A DNA stretch of 64,000 nt from a virus. The notes beneath the pieces are model-generated. The model was not told the origin of the DNA. It worked only from the letters and a program-made list of their open reading frames with translations, and searched no databases. The translations under genes and the position numbers were made by a program. This document shows positions 43,099 through 51,946 of the stretch, piece by piece. The stretch spans positions 1 to 64,000 of the IMG/VR virus record IMGVR_UViG_3300042542_005279. One strand, 5' to 3'. Position 1 is the stretch's first letter. Each line of letters begins with the position of its first letter.

Positions 43099-45519
43099 TT
43101 ATGCTGAACATCCAAAACATTCGACCAAACTACTGTCGGGTCTTGGAGGTAAGTTCATTTTACTGTAATCAACATCAGGTAATGGTTGTGGTTTTGACTC
43201 TTTACTAATATCAACCGCCAAGTGTTTTGCCCCTGTTGATATAGCCTTTGTTCTAACGTAATAACACATAGTTTTTAATCCGTTTTCCCAAGCCCTAAAG
43301 TGAGATGAAGTGATTTTTGATACTGTTGGATTTGCCAAATAGATATTCATTGATTGAGATTGGTCGATAAATGGTGCTCTATCAGATGCCATATCAATTA
43401 ATTCTTTTTGTGAAATCTCCCAAATCGTTTTGTATTTTTTCAACAAATGTTCAATTCTTTTTACTTTTTTGTTGTAGTTTTTATCCTCAGCGTCCAAGTA
43501 TTTGTTGAAATTAATTGATTGGATTGAACCTTCATTTATAATAATTTCGTTTTTAACTTGTTCGGTCCAAATACCAATTTTTTCAAAGTCGGTAATTAGA
43601 TATTTGTTAACAATCATGATTTCTCCACCAACAACTCGTCTGTTAAATAATGCTGAGTGAGCGGGTTCTGTCATTTCATAAGACCCTGTGATTTTAGCTG
43701 ATGACGCAACTGGCATCTGAGCGGTGGTAAGTGAATTACAAACACCAAAGAATTTAACACTTTCTTTAAGTGAGTTCCAATCCCACATTCCTGACAAATC
43801 ACTCTCATTTAATCCCCACATATCAAATTGGAATACTCCTTGAGACATTGGCGACCCTTTAAAGAAGTCATACGGTAAATATTCTGCAGTTTTGCACAAG
43901 TTATTTGACTCGTAAATCGCTCCGTAATAGATAGTTTCAAAGATTTGTTTGTTAAGTTTTTTCGCTTCATCAGAAGTGAAAACATAATCCATTAAATAAA
44001 ATACATCTGCCAATCCTTGAGTTCCGATACCAATAGCACGCTGCTCTAATCCACCTTTTTTACCTTTTTCTGTTGAGTAATAGTTGATATCAATAACTTT
44101 ATTAAGTGCTCTTACAACTTTACGAGTTTCTTCAAACAATCTTTGGAAATTAAACTTTCCGTCCTCAACAAAGTTCTTCAAAATCATAGAAGATAGTGTA
44201 CAAATCGCTGTTGTTTTTTCATCAGTATATTGGTAAATCTCATTACACAAGTTAGATTGTTTGATTACACCGATATTTTGATGGTTTGTCTTTTTGTTAG
44301 CGTTATCTTTTGAACAAAGGTATGGAACACCAGTTTCAATTTGTGATTCAATAATCTTATACCATAACTCTTGAGCCTTGATTTTTTTACCAATACCTAA
44401 ACTTACGGCTTTGTTATAGATTTCTTCGTATTCATCACCGTAACACTCTTGGAGTGGTTTTAATCCCGCTTTACTAATGTCATCAGGACAGAATAAATAC
44501 CAATCTGATGACTCACGAACCGCTCTCATAAAGTTATCAGGTAACCACAAAGATGTGAAAAGGTCTCTCGCTCTTAACTCTTCAGGACCTGTGTTTTTCT
44601 TAATATCCAAAAGGTCAAAAATGTCTTTATGCCAAGGTTCAATATAGATGGCCGCACTTCCCGGTCTTCTTCCTTGTTGGTTAAAGAACCTCAATGATTC
44701 ATTTACGATTTTAAGATACTTCAATAATCCACCGGCAAATCCACCTGATGAAGAAATTCGTGTATCTTTTGACCTTAAATTACTCATACAAAGTCCGATA
44801 CCTGCAGCATCAGATGAATATGTTGAGATATCTTTTAATGTGTCTAACAAACCTACTCTTGAGTCGTCGTTATTGTAGTGTAATACACAAGATGCTAGTT
44901 GAGGTACTTTGGTTCCCGCATTAATCATAATAGGAGTTGCAGGGGAAATAAGTTGGTTTGACAGGGAATTATAGTATTCAACAGCCTCTTCAAAAGATTT
45001 TGTAACCCATAACGCGACTCTCATATACATATGTTGAGGTCTTTCAACTGACACACCATTTGAGTTCTTTAGTAGATACATCTCTTGTAGTGAACGCCAA
45101 GCAAAGTAATCAAAGTTATAATCCAATTCGTGGTTAATTACCTCATCAATTTTGTCTTTACCATAGTATTTCATAGTTAAAATAAGGTCTTCATTAATGA
45201 TACCCTCCTTATTTAAACTTTCCATAACCTCTGAAAAACTTGGGTTTGTTTCTTTGTGGTATGATGAAATCGCAACGGTTGCTGCCAATCTACTATAATC
45301 GTAGTGACTACCAGTATAAGCCGCAGAAATCTCATAAACCAACTTGTCCAAATCCTTAGTGGTGATTTTACCTTCAGTTGGAACGGATGTGATTACTTTA
45401 ATGAATATTTCGTCTGAATTTACGTTAAGTGACTTAGACGCCTTTTTAATACGGTTGTATATTTTGGTGGGGTTGAAGGCTACTTCTTCCCCACCTTTTT
45501 TAATAATTGTTAATGACAT
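43099..45519 (-). CDS. nrdA: Class I ribonucleotide reductase, large subunit, 806 aa
   Basis: Reduces ribonucleoside diphosphates to deoxy forms for phage DNA synthesis. The N-terminal ATP cone (about residues 1-90) is followed by the reductase barrel. Active-site residues: C211 (ASCVLHY), N423-C425-E427 (NLCNE) and C440 (AICTLSS). The redox pair is near the C-terminus (ECFGCSA, about residues 801-806). The C425-C440 spacing of 15 residues is as in eukaryotic and Bacteroidota-type enzymes (C429-C444), not the 23 seen in E. coli NrdA. It is preceded by nrdB, 10 nt away, on the same strand. Confidence 0.97.
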   Translation of the reverse strand: MSLTIIKKGGEEVAFNPTKIYNRIKKASKSLNVNSDEIFIKVITSVPTEGKITTKDLDKLVYEISAAYTGSHYDYSRLAATVAISSYHKETNPSFSEVMESLNKEGIINEDLILTMKYYGKDKIDEVINHELDYNFDYFAWRSLQEMYLLKNSNGVSVERPQHMYMRVALWVTKSFEEAVEYYNSLSNQLISPATPIMINAGTKVPQLASCVLHYNNDDSRVGLLDTLKDISTYSSDAAGIGLCMSNLRSKDTRISSSGGFAGGLLKYLKIVNESLRFFNQQGRRPGSAAIYIEPWHKDIFDLLDIKKNTGPEELRARDLFTSLWLPDNFMRAVRESSDWYLFCPDDISKAGLKPLQECYGDEYEEIYNKAVSLGIGKKIKAQELWYKIIESQIETGVPYLCSKDNANKKTNHQNIGVIKQSNLCNEIYQYTDEKTTAICTLSSMILKNFVEDGKFNFQRLFEETRKVVRALNKVIDINYYSTEKGKKGGLEQRAIGIGTQGLADVFYLMDYVFTSDEAKKLNKQIFETIYYGAIYESNNLCKTAEYLPYDFFKGSPMSQGVFQFDMWGLNESDLSGMWDWNSLKESVKFFGVCNSLTTAQMPVASSAKITGSYEMTEPAHSALFNRRVVGGEIMIVNKYLITDFEKIGIWTEQVKNEIIINEGSIQSINFNKYLDAEDKNYNKKVKRIEHLLKKYKTIWEISQKELIDMASDRAPFIDQSQSMNIYLANPTVSKITSSHFRAWENGLKTMCYYVRTKAISTGAKHLAVDISKESKPQPLPDVDYSKMNLPPRPDSSLVECFGCSA

Positions 45520-45529
45520 AGTTTATAGT

Positions 45530-46477
45530 TTAAAAATCCTCATCAAATGAGATTGCCTCGTTAAGTTTTGCTTTTTGATACTCGATAGTTCTACTTTCAA
45601 AGAAATTACCTTTGGTTTCTACAGCAATTTGTTCCATAAATTTAAATGGTTGTTCTACGTTAAATTCTTTTTTACACCCAAATTTAACTAAAAGTCCATC
45701 AACAACAAACTCTAAGTATTGTTTCATTAGGTTTTGGTTCATACCAATTAATGAAACAGGTAATGATTCTGTAATAAATTCCTTCTCAATCTCAAGTGCT
45801 GACAACAATATCTCCTTGATTCTTTTTTCTGATATTTTGTTTTCTATATGATTGTTAAATAAATGAATAGCGAAATCACAATGTAGGTTTTCGTCTTTGA
45901 AAATCAAGGCGTTTGCGTTACACAATCCTTGCATAATACCTCTTGATTTTAACCAAAAGATTGAACAGAATGAACCTGAAAAGAAGATACCCTCAACTGC
46001 TGCGAAAGCAACTAACCTCTCTTGGAAAGATGCGTTATTAATCCAATTAAGAGCCCAATTCGCCTTCTTTTGAACCGCAGGGAGATGCTCGATTGCTCTG
46101 AAACATTCCAACTTTTCTTTTGGGTCGTTAATATATGTGTCAATTAATAATGAATACATCAGTGAGTGGATGTTTTCCATCGCGAGTTGAAATCCGTAGA
46201 AAAACTTAGCCTCGGGATACTGAACTTCTCTGTAGAAATTTTCAGCCAAGTTCTCGTTAACGATACCATCAGAGGCGGCAAAAAACGATAATACATTTTT
46301 TACGAAATACTTTTCATTTTCTGATAGTTTTTCCCAATCTCTAATGTCCGTACTCAAATCCACTTCCTCAGCGGTCCAAAATGCCGACTGATGTTTTTTG
46401 TAAAAATCCCAAATGTCGTGATATTCAATAGGGAATATGACAAACCTGTTAGGGTTCTCTTTTAATATTTTTTCCAT
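45530..46477 (-). CDS. nrdB: Class I ribonucleotide reductase, small (radical) subunit, 315 aa
   Basis: Provides the diiron-tyrosyl radical for NrdA. Expected ligands are all visible with standard spacing: D70 (AASDGIV), E101 and H104 ([10 protein letters not shown]), radical Tyr Y108, E162 (AVEGIFF), E196 and H199 (KDENLH). The C-terminus ends [10 protein letters not shown], an acidic tail as needed to dock on the large subunit. It lies 10 nt from nrdA and 2 nt from the helicase gene, so it is part of the replication transcript. The protein is slightly shorter than the cellular enzymes (about 330-370 aa). Confidence 0.97.
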   Translation of the reverse strand: MEKILKENPNRFVIFPIEYHDIWDFYKKHQSAFWTAEEVDLSTDIRDWEKLSENEKYFVKNVLSFFAASDGIVNENLAENFYREVQYPEAKFFYGFQLAMENIHSLMYSLLIDTYINDPKEKLECFRAIEHLPAVQKKANWALNWINNASFQERLVAFAAVEGIFFSGSFCSIFWLKSRGIMQGLCNANALIFKDENLHCDFAIHLFNNHIENKISEKRIKEILLSALEIEKEFITESLPVSLIGMNQNLMKQYLEFVVDGLLVKFGCKKEFNVEQPFKFMEQIAVETKGNFFESRTIEYQKAKLNEAISFDEDF

Positions 46478-46479
46478 AA

Positions 46480-47859
46480 TTAATTAACTTGTTGTTTTTC
46501 TTTTCTTTTATCCATCAATTCTTTCATTCTTTGACGACGCTTTTCTTCTTGGTTTTCTTCGTGACCCAAGAATGTTGTGGATGATTCAACATCAATCTCT
46601 AACATCGCATTATCAAATTTACAATTTTCAAAGATGACACCATCGTCACCGATACGAGATTTTGTAATCGCAATTGTTGCCAATTTCATCTCTTTTTGTT
46701 GTAAGGTTTTCGCCACCGATATGATAACGTGACCTACTTGTGCTTTCTTAATTGAACCCCCCATTTGGTCTGTGGTTACGACCTCTGATGAAATAGATGA
46801 CCTATTTCCTTGTGTTGCGGTCCAACCCACCAAAGATAGTTCGTGACACATTGCTTCAAACCCTCTCATTACTGACCCCTCACTTTTCCACTCATCTTCA
46901 AGTTGTCTGTCAGGTAAAACACAATCAATGTAGTCCAATAAAATCATATCGATTTGTTGTCCGTCAGCAATTAACTTTCGAATTGAGTTTTTGATTTGAT
47001 TCATAGACAAAGTATCGGAAGCATATTTTTGCAAAATTAACTTATTATTCATAGTTCCTTCAACTTCTTTTACCTTTTTCAAAACTTCTTCTTTCTTGAG
47101 TGTTAAATCGTCGGGATGTATTCCTGTCCATAGAACAATATGTTTTCTTTGAATAATCTTTGGGTTGTCTTCAAAGAATATCTGTAACACATTGTATCCC
47201 ATATTAAACGCATGGTTTGCTACTTTAGTTAGTAAAGTGGATTTACCCACACCCGTAGGTGCTAAGATAACACCAATTTCTCCTTTTGCCAAACCACCTT
47301 TTAATAATCTGTCAATACCTGGGATACCCATAGGTATTGGGTGTCTGTAATCCTCATTCAATACCTCATCCAAGTTTGAGAACACATCCATAAGGGATGT
47401 CTCTCTTTCACCTACTTGTAATGCGGATTTAAATAATTCTTCAATTGTGTCATAACTTTCAAACTCCCCTCCGTCGATGATTTTTTGAGCCTTTGTCATA
47501 GCCTTTGAAACTTCTTGTTGTTTACAGAATTTCAAAGCCTTTTCTTGTACGAACTGTGGACCGTCAATGTTAACGTCCTTGATTTTTTTCACAGTATCGA
47601 GTACAACTTTCGCTACCATTTCTTGGGGTAGTTCGCTCCTTGTAATCTGATTTAGAGTTTCAAAAGATGGTGTAACTTCGTATTTCTTATAATACTCCTT
47701 AACCATTTGTAGGATGATTTTGAAGTATTTGTTCTCGAAATAACTAGGTTCAATAACATCAACAATAGAGTGGGCGAAGTCCTTATCTACAACAATCTGA
47801 TTAAGTAATTGTAATTGAAATGATTGTCCTAAATATTCAAAATTTTTCTCGGTCGCCAT
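46480..47859 (-). CDS. 41: Replicative DNA helicase, DnaB/T4 gp41-like, 459 aa
   Basis: A hexameric 5'-3' helicase driving the replication fork, partner of the primase at 16419. The N-terminal helical domain (about residues 1-150) resembles the DnaB N-domain. The RecA-like motor has Walker [12 protein letters not shown] (200-210) and Walker [16 protein letters not shown]. The following [14 protein letters not shown] and TKSRIGDDG segments are typical of the family. The C-terminal tail is basic ([17 protein letters not shown]). It has one of the few Shine-Dalgarno sequences in the window, AAGGAG, 7 nt before the ATG. Confidence 0.95.
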   Translation of the reverse strand: MATEKNFEYLGQSFQLQLLNQIVVDKDFAHSIVDVIEPSYFENKYFKIILQMVKEYYKKYEVTPSFETLNQITRSELPQEMVAKVVLDTVKKIKDVNIDGPQFVQEKALKFCKQQEVSKAMTKAQKIIDGGEFESYDTIEELFKSALQVGERETSLMDVFSNLDEVLNEDYRHPIPMGIPGIDRLLKGGLAKGEIGVILAPTGVGKSTLLTKVANHAFNMGYNVLQIFFEDNPKIIQRKHIVLWTGIHPDDLTLKKEEVLKKVKEVEGTMNNKLILQKYASDTLSMNQIKNSIRKLIADGQQIDMILLDYIDCVLPDRQLEDEWKSEGSVMRGFEAMCHELSLVGWTATQGNRSSISSEVVTTDQMGGSIKKAQVGHVIISVAKTLQQKEMKLATIAITKSRIGDDGVIFENCKFDNAMLEIDVESSTTFLGHEENQEEKRRQRMKELMDKRKEKQQVN

Positions 47860-47866
47860 ATAAAAT

Positions 47867-47872
47867 CTCCTT
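47867..47872 (-). promoter_or_regulatory. Strong Shine-Dalgarno sequence before the helicase
   Basis: AAGGAG (minus strand) with 7 nt to the ATG at 47859. It is unusual here because most starts lack a recognisable Shine-Dalgarno sequence, as is common in Bacteroidota. Confidence 0.6.
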
Positions 47873-47881
47873 GATGTATTG

Positions 47882-47888
47882 ATAAATA
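47882..47888 (-). promoter_or_regulatory. TATTTAT element upstream of the helicase gene
   Basis: Minus-strand AATATTTATCAA lies directly against the stop codon of the gene at 47889, 22 nt before the ATG at 47859. Confidence 0.5.
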
Positions 47889-48341
47889 TTACACATCTAA
47901 ACTATAATCCGAATATTCCAAAGTTAATTTTTTTGTAGAAAAAATCTCTGTCAGGGTGTTCAGAATCGACTTTAATTTTGGGCGGAGGTCTACGGTGTAT
48001 CTAACTTTTGGGGGGTAAATCTTCGCGTCGAGGTAACGATTGTATAACACGTTATCTCCGTTTTTAATCATAAGTGAAAAACTCTCTGGACCCTCGATAA
48101 TTGATGTTTCCATAATCTGTGGATTCTCATATATGTCATACATATTGTCTAGCATATAAGATGCGGTTCTCACTCGTAAGTCGGACTTAAACCCGTCAAT
48201 GAATTCAGAAATGTAGTCGTGAAGTTCCATTGAGTTACGGGCTTTGTGATTATAACCCCTAACATTGAAAAATCGTTGTACGATAATGTTTCCATTAACT
48301 TTGAGTAAAAACTCCAACTTGGTTGAATCTTGTTCTTTCAT
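47889..48341 (-). CDS. Hypothetical protein, 150 aa
   Basis: Not recognised. I start at the ATG at 48341 (MKEQDSTKLEFLLKVNGN), 2 nt from the stop of the nuclease gene; the frame also extends upstream into that gene but without a better start. The protein appears mixed alpha/beta with an N-terminal pair of beta strands and Tyr-rich centre. It lies between the RNase H-like nuclease and the helicase, which points to a replication-related or regulatory role without showing one. Confidence 0.7.
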   Translation of the reverse strand: MKEQDSTKLEFLLKVNGNIIVQRFFNVRGYNHKARNSMELHDYISEFIDGFKSDLRVRTASYMLDNMYDIYENPQIMETSIIEGPESFSLMIKNGDNVLYNRYLDAKIYPPKVRYTVDLRPKLKSILNTLTEIFSTKKLTLEYSDYSLDV

Positions 48342-48343
48342 AA

Positions 48344-49354
48344 TTAGTTTTTTTGATTTTTGAATTTCTTTTTTTCTTTTCTTGTTAGTTTCATTATTGG
48401 TCTTAAGAATTCTACCCACGCATCGTCGGTTTTGGGTAGGAATTTAAATATTCCGTCATCCATCATCATTTTGATTAGGTTCTTATACCCCCTACCATCA
48501 GGGTCCAAGGTTTCTTTATAATATTCTTCAACAATAGTTTTACCTTGGTCTGTGATAAGTGGTTCAGACAAATCAATTATCTTTTGATTAATCACAAAAA
48601 ATTCTTCACCATAAATTCCGTCTTTTGTTTTACCTGTGAGTAGATTTTTAAGGGCCGTGTTTTCTTTGTCCTCTTTGAGGAGTTGTTCTGCTTTTGACAA
48701 AATATCACTAAAGGTGATGGGATTTTCAAGTATCTCGGGAAATAATTTCACCAAAGTTTTTTCTCCCATCAAACGAATACCATCGATATTGTCTGACGTA
48801 TCACCACAAACAATTTTGGTTGTTTTGATATTATAGTGGGGAAACTCCAAGTCCTTATTTTTAATCATATCACCCATCTTATACGTTCTTTTTTGTTGGG
48901 GTGAATATACAGAGACCTTTTCAGAAATTAATTGTGTTAAATCCCTATCTGATGAAAAAATTGTTTTTTGTTCATCTTCTGATATATGACAATAATATGC
49001 AATCAGGTCATCAGATTCGTTATTTTCAACTTCAATCTGTCTTACAAACATTTCCTCCAAATATTGTTTTATTCGTTCTTTTTGTTTGTAAAATGATTCC
49101 TTCTTTTGGTCCGTCTCGGTTGAGGTTCTGTTTTCCTTATATTTTGGATATATTAGTTTTCTTGTGGATGAATTTGATTCACCATCCCACATAACAACTA
49201 CCTTATCAAAGTTTTGTTCTTCAATGAACCTTCGGAGGGTATTTAAAAAATGATAAATACCTCCGATGTGTTCACCTTTATGATAATACTCCTTTACCCC
49301 GTAAAACCCAATTTTCAAAAGGTTATTACCATCAACTAAAAGTGTTTTTGTCAC
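48344..49354 (-). CDS. rnh: 5'-3' exonuclease / RNase H, T4 Rnh and FEN-like, 336 aa
   Basis: Removes RNA primers and flaps from Okazaki fragments. FEN-type motifs: the N-terminal LVDGNNLL (D8), VVMWDGESNSSTRKLIYPKYKENR (split VVMWDGESNSSTRK / LIYPKYKENR), the acidic cluster NNESDDLIAYYC, IFSSDRDLTQLI, and the helix-hairpin region IVCGDTSDNIDGIRLMGEKT with Asp pair D-TSD. The length is close to T4 RNase H (305 aa). It lies 38 nt from UvsX and is followed by a hypothetical gene and the helicase on the same strand. Confidence 0.93.
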   Translation of the reverse strand: MTKTLLVDGNNLLKIGFYGVKEYYHKGEHIGGIYHFLNTLRRFIEEQNFDKVVVMWDGESNSSTRKLIYPKYKENRTSTETDQKKESFYKQKERIKQYLEEMFVRQIEVENNESDDLIAYYCHISEDEQKTIFSSDRDLTQLISEKVSVYSPQQKRTYKMGDMIKNKDLEFPHYNIKTTKIVCGDTSDNIDGIRLMGEKTLVKLFPEILENPITFSDILSKAEQLLKEDKENTALKNLLTGKTKDGIYGEEFFVINQKIIDLSEPLITDQGKTIVEEYYKETLDPDGRGYKNLIKMMMDDGIFKFLPKTDDAWVEFLRPIMKLTRKEKKKFKNQKN

Positions 49355-49393
49355 TTAATTGTTTTTAAATTGTTTGTAAAAAAATTCTTGATG

Positions 49394-50380
49394 TTATTCA
49401 TCAATTTCTGATTCGGATTCATCTAGTAAAATCTCACCAGTTCCCGAAAGTATTGCGTTCCAATAATGTGAGTATTGTTTCTTATATTGTTCTAACGCCT
49501 CTTTAGTGTCACTAATATATCCTTGTGGTACTGCGATAATCTTACCATCTTTATATCCCAAACCATTTACGTGGTTTTTAATAATAGATACTTTGGTTCT
49601 AATCGCATAAGACACAGTTCTTCCGTTTTTAGTTGCGGTAATATGATTGATACCAGCTTTCTTTTGATTTCCAAATAAGAATACCAAAGAAGATGCTAAC
49701 CAAAGAGCCTCACCACCTTTTGCCTTAATTTCAGGTTGTCCGAAAGGATTATCAGGTAAGTCAACCCAAGGTTGGTTAACTACAACCATAGTGTTGTAAT
49801 ATGGGTAATCTTCTTTCTTTGATTTAGAAATTCTTGAGTGAATACCCATACCAATTTTATCAGCTAGTGCGGATGCGTTATGCATCTTACCTCCCTTTCC
49901 CTCAAATGTCATCTTACAAGGAATTGAACCAACTGAGTCCCATAAGAATAATAAATTATATGGGATGTCTCCTTTTTCTTGAGCGTCCAACATTTCATTA
50001 ATGAAGTCAGTTGCCTGTTCAATGTAATCGAAACTGTCGTTGAATATGAAGTCTCCGTCCCACTCTCCGTTACTATTTTTTTCGGCAACCAATCCTAGTT
50101 CGATTGCGTGTTCCCAAGACCATTTTTTTTCTGTGATGATGAAAACAGGAATATGTCCTTTTCTCTGAGCATCAGCTCCAGCTAAAATCATCGCGGTAGT
50201 TTTAGAGGAATTTGAGTGTCCCAAAAACATATTGATACCACCCATAATCGGACCTGGTAATCCACAAGCCCCCATAAAGGCCTCACCACAATTATAATAA
50301 CTTTCGGGTTTGTACTTTGTTTTAGTAGAAAACTTATCTTTAATACTACTTAACCCGATTTCTTTTTTCTTTAACGCCAT
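49394..50380 (-). CDS. uvsX: RecA-like recombinase, T4 UvsX-like, 328 aa
   Basis: Catalyses strand exchange for recombination-dependent replication and repair. I start at ATG 50380 (MALKKKEIGLSS), 2 nt from the stop of the small gene at 50382. The ATP site is GHSNSSKTT (54-62), where Ser replaces the usual Gly before Lys; T4 UvsX also departs from the GxxxxGK rule here as far as I recall. Further RecA-core segments are YNLLFLWDSVGSIP, VVVNQPWVDLPDNPFGQP and KGGEALWLASSLVF. It ends with an acidic tail (LLDESESEIDE) suited to contacting mediator or SSB proteins. Confidence 0.93.
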   Translation of the reverse strand: MALKKKEIGLSSIKDKFSTKTKYKPESYYNCGEAFMGACGLPGPIMGGINMFLGHSNSSKTTAMILAGADAQRKGHIPVFIITEKKWSWEHAIELGLVAEKNSNGEWDGDFIFNDSFDYIEQATDFINEMLDAQEKGDIPYNLLFLWDSVGSIPCKMTFEGKGGKMHNASALADKIGMGIHSRISKSKKEDYPYYNTMVVVNQPWVDLPDNPFGQPEIKAKGGEALWLASSLVFLFGNQKKAGINHITATKNGRTVSYAIRTKVSIIKNHVNGLGYKDGKIIAVPQGYISDTKEALEQYKKQYSHYWNAILSGTGEILLDESESEIDE

Positions 50381-50381
50381 A

Positions 50382-50600
50382 TTAAATTTCGTATTTGTAG
50401 AATTGTTCCAAATTTTCCAACTTGTCTTGTGCGTTGGCTCTTTTCTCAATTAACTTATCCATTTCTTCAATATGTTGTGGATGTTCTCCAATACCAACAG
50501 GATTTGTGAAATAAACAAGTAATGATGACTCAGCATCCAACATTTCGCTCTCGTATTTCTTCTTGAGAGCCTCGTACATTTTTAATTGAATTTTTTGCAT
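50382..50600 (-). CDS. Small conserved-looking phage protein, 72 aa
   Basis: Helical and charged, with the distinctive central sequence VYFTNPVGIGEHPQHIEEMD. From memory, similar short proteins sit near uvsX in marine T4-like phages, but I cannot name a function. The gene is 2 nt from uvsX. It is separated from the SSB gene by a terminator and a TATTTAT element, so it seems to lead the uvsX transcript. It may be a recombination accessory factor (UvsY-like position), though no sequence similarity to UvsY is evident. Confidence 0.75.
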   Translation of the reverse strand: MQKIQLKMYEALKKKYESEMLDAESSLLVYFTNPVGIGEHPQHIEEMDKLIEKRANAQDKLENLEQFYKYEI

Positions 50601-50621
50601 ATAAATTAGTTTTTAATGTAA

Positions 50622-50628
50622 ATAAATA
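50622..50628 (-). promoter_or_regulatory. TATTTAT element upstream of the uvsX unit
   Basis: Minus-strand TTTATTTATTTA, 21 nt before the ATG at 50600. It overlaps the U-rich tail of the terminator hairpin immediately upstream, so part of this T richness belongs to the terminator. Confidence 0.4.
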
Positions 50629-50630
50629 AA

Positions 50631-50667
50631 AAGCATGGACACTTTGTCTATGTAAATGTCCATGCTT
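50631..50667 (-). terminator. Intrinsic terminator after the SSB gene
   Basis: A perfect 11-bp stem, AAGCATGGACA (50631-50641) with TGTCCATGCTT (50657-50667), and a 15-nt loop. On the minus strand it is followed by TTTATTTATTT. It lies 10 nt after the SSB stop codon. Confidence 0.85.
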
Positions 50668-50677
50668 AAGTTTGAAA

Positions 50678-51526
50678 TTAGAATGGTAAATCTTCGTCAG
50701 GTGCGTCCATTGACTGTGGGTCTTGAACTGATGCAGAACCACCGATAGATGCGGTGCCTACGGATGAATCACCGTAAACGTATTTTCCTGCGTCTGAGTC
50801 CCAACGTGGAGTTTCACCACGAGCAATCGCCTCTAAATAATCTTCGGGTTTTTTTGAATATACGTCAGCCCAAGTTAGTTCATCTTCCAACCAAGATTTT
50901 GATGTATCAGCATCTTCGTGAAGTGGTTGTGGGTCATCGTACATAACCGCTTGAATTACGGTATAAGGTTTTCCGTTGTTTGCCTTTGTTTTGGTAAGTT
51001 CCAAGATAAGGTCACGTCCTTTTTCAGAATCGGTAATGTCACCTTTTGCTCTCCAAATAGGAATGATTTTGTCCAAGATACCTTCTTTTTTGTAGTTGTG
51101 TTTAAATCTCCAAAACTTAGGTCCGTCTTGTTCTGCGTCACGGTCAACAACTTTTACGATATAAAATAGTCGTGAGCGGTAGTTGCCGGCAAGTTTCTTG
51201 TCCGCCTCTTTACCTGTTGACATCAGTTCTTCGTAAAGTTCGTTAAGTGGTGAACGCTCATTGTCGTTTTTACCTGGGTCATAAAGTTTTACCCATTTTC
51301 CATCTACTTGTACCTCGTGATACCATACCTCTTTAAAAGGTGAACTACCATCGGGAGTTGGTAAAATACGAAGTCGTTTTTGTCCTTGATTTTCTTTATC
51401 GCCGAGAACCGCAGCGAAATACTTTTTCATTCTTTCGTCCTGACTCATCTTTGGAGATGAGGACGAGCTTGACTTTTGTTGTTTTTCATACTGAGCCAAA
51501 ACAGCATCCATTGAATTTGTCGCCAT
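50678..51526 (-). CDS. 32: Single-stranded DNA-binding protein, T4 gp32-like, 282 aa
   Basis: Coats single-stranded DNA at forks and recombination sites. A Ser-rich N-terminal segment (about residues 12-30) is followed by the OB-fold core with LRILPTPDGSSPFKEVWYHEV and YRSRLFYIVKVVDRD. The acidic C-terminus, MDAPDEDLPF, is the usual SSB tip that recruits partners. Unlike T4 gp32 I find no cysteines at all, so the zinc site is absent. It is transcribed alone: a host-type promoter upstream, terminators on both sides. Confidence 0.93.
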   Translation of the reverse strand: MATNSMDAVLAQYEKQQKSSSSSSPKMSQDERMKKYFAAVLGDKENQGQKRLRILPTPDGSSPFKEVWYHEVQVDGKWVKLYDPGKNDNERSPLNELYEELMSTGKEADKKLAGNYRSRLFYIVKVVDRDAEQDGPKFWRFKHNYKKEGILDKIIPIWRAKGDITDSEKGRDLILELTKTKANNGKPYTVIQAVMYDDPQPLHEDADTSKSWLEDELTWADVYSKKPEDYLEAIARGETPRWDSDAGKYVYGDSSVGTASIGGSASVQDPQSMDAPDEDLPF

Positions 51527-51557
51527 AAATAATGTATTAAATTGTTAAATTGTTTCA

Positions 51558-51589
51558 GAAATATAGTGTGTAAAAGTGGGGTTGTCAAA
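51558..51589 (-). promoter_or_regulatory. Bacteroidota-type promoter for the SSB gene
   Basis: On the minus strand TTTG (51589-51586) is followed after 20 nt by TATATTTC (51565-51558), one mismatch from TAnnTTTG. The element lies 31 nt before the ATG at 51526. A TATTTAT word also overlaps that start codon (51525-51531). Confidence 0.55.
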
Positions 51590-51591
51590 TG

Positions 51592-51617
51592 AAAAAGGGT
51601 GATTACTCACCCTTTTT
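51592..51617. terminator. Bidirectional intrinsic terminator
   Basis: Stem AAAAAGGGTGA (51592-51602) pairs with TCACCCTTTTT (51607-51617) around a TTAC loop that contains the stop codon of the gene at 51603. On the minus strand the stem runs into TTTTTC. It isolates the SSB gene from the upstream transcript. Confidence 0.85.
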
Positions 51618-51944
51618 TAAAACTCTTAAAGAAGTTGTCGAATATAGTTGGGGATTAACATTCTTTAATCCATATGTATCCTTGAACCATTTTTTGAAAA
51701 ATTGTTTTACTTGGTCGTCATTTACCGTGAAATCTGCTTTTATTTTAGAAAATACTTTGTGTATATGAACTACCATATCCTTTGTTTTTTTATTATATTG
51801 AAATATGGGTTCATCTTTGGTATTGACATAAAATATCGTGTCAGGATAATCCTTATGTTTTCTTGGTTTGAAATGGTCGAAATACTTATTTGCGTAAAGC
51901 GTAAGTGCATCCTCCAATTGTTTATTCAAAACTATTACTTTCAT
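51603..51944 (-). CDS. Hypothetical protein, 113 aa
   Basis: Not recognised. A Lys-, Phe- and Tyr-rich basic protein starting MKVIVLNKQLEDALTLYANK, with a helical C-terminal half containing KQFFKKWFKDTYGLKN. Its net positive charge would suit nucleic-acid binding. It lies 2 nt after the Pro/Ala-rich gene and ends inside a terminator, so it is the last gene of the transcript that starts near 52882 or further upstream. Confidence 0.7.
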   Translation of the reverse strand: MKVIVLNKQLEDALTLYANKYFDHFKPRKHKDYPDTIFYVNTKDEPIFQYNKKTKDMVVHIHKVFSKIKADFTVNDDQVKQFFKKWFKDTYGLKNVNPQLYSTTSLRVLKKGE

Positions 51945-51946
51945 AA

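Noticed and set aside
49394-50380. Possible inactivation of UvsX because Ser replaces Gly in the Walker A motif
   Set aside because: Phage UvsX proteins including T4's also lack the canonical GK there as I recall, so this is normal for the family.
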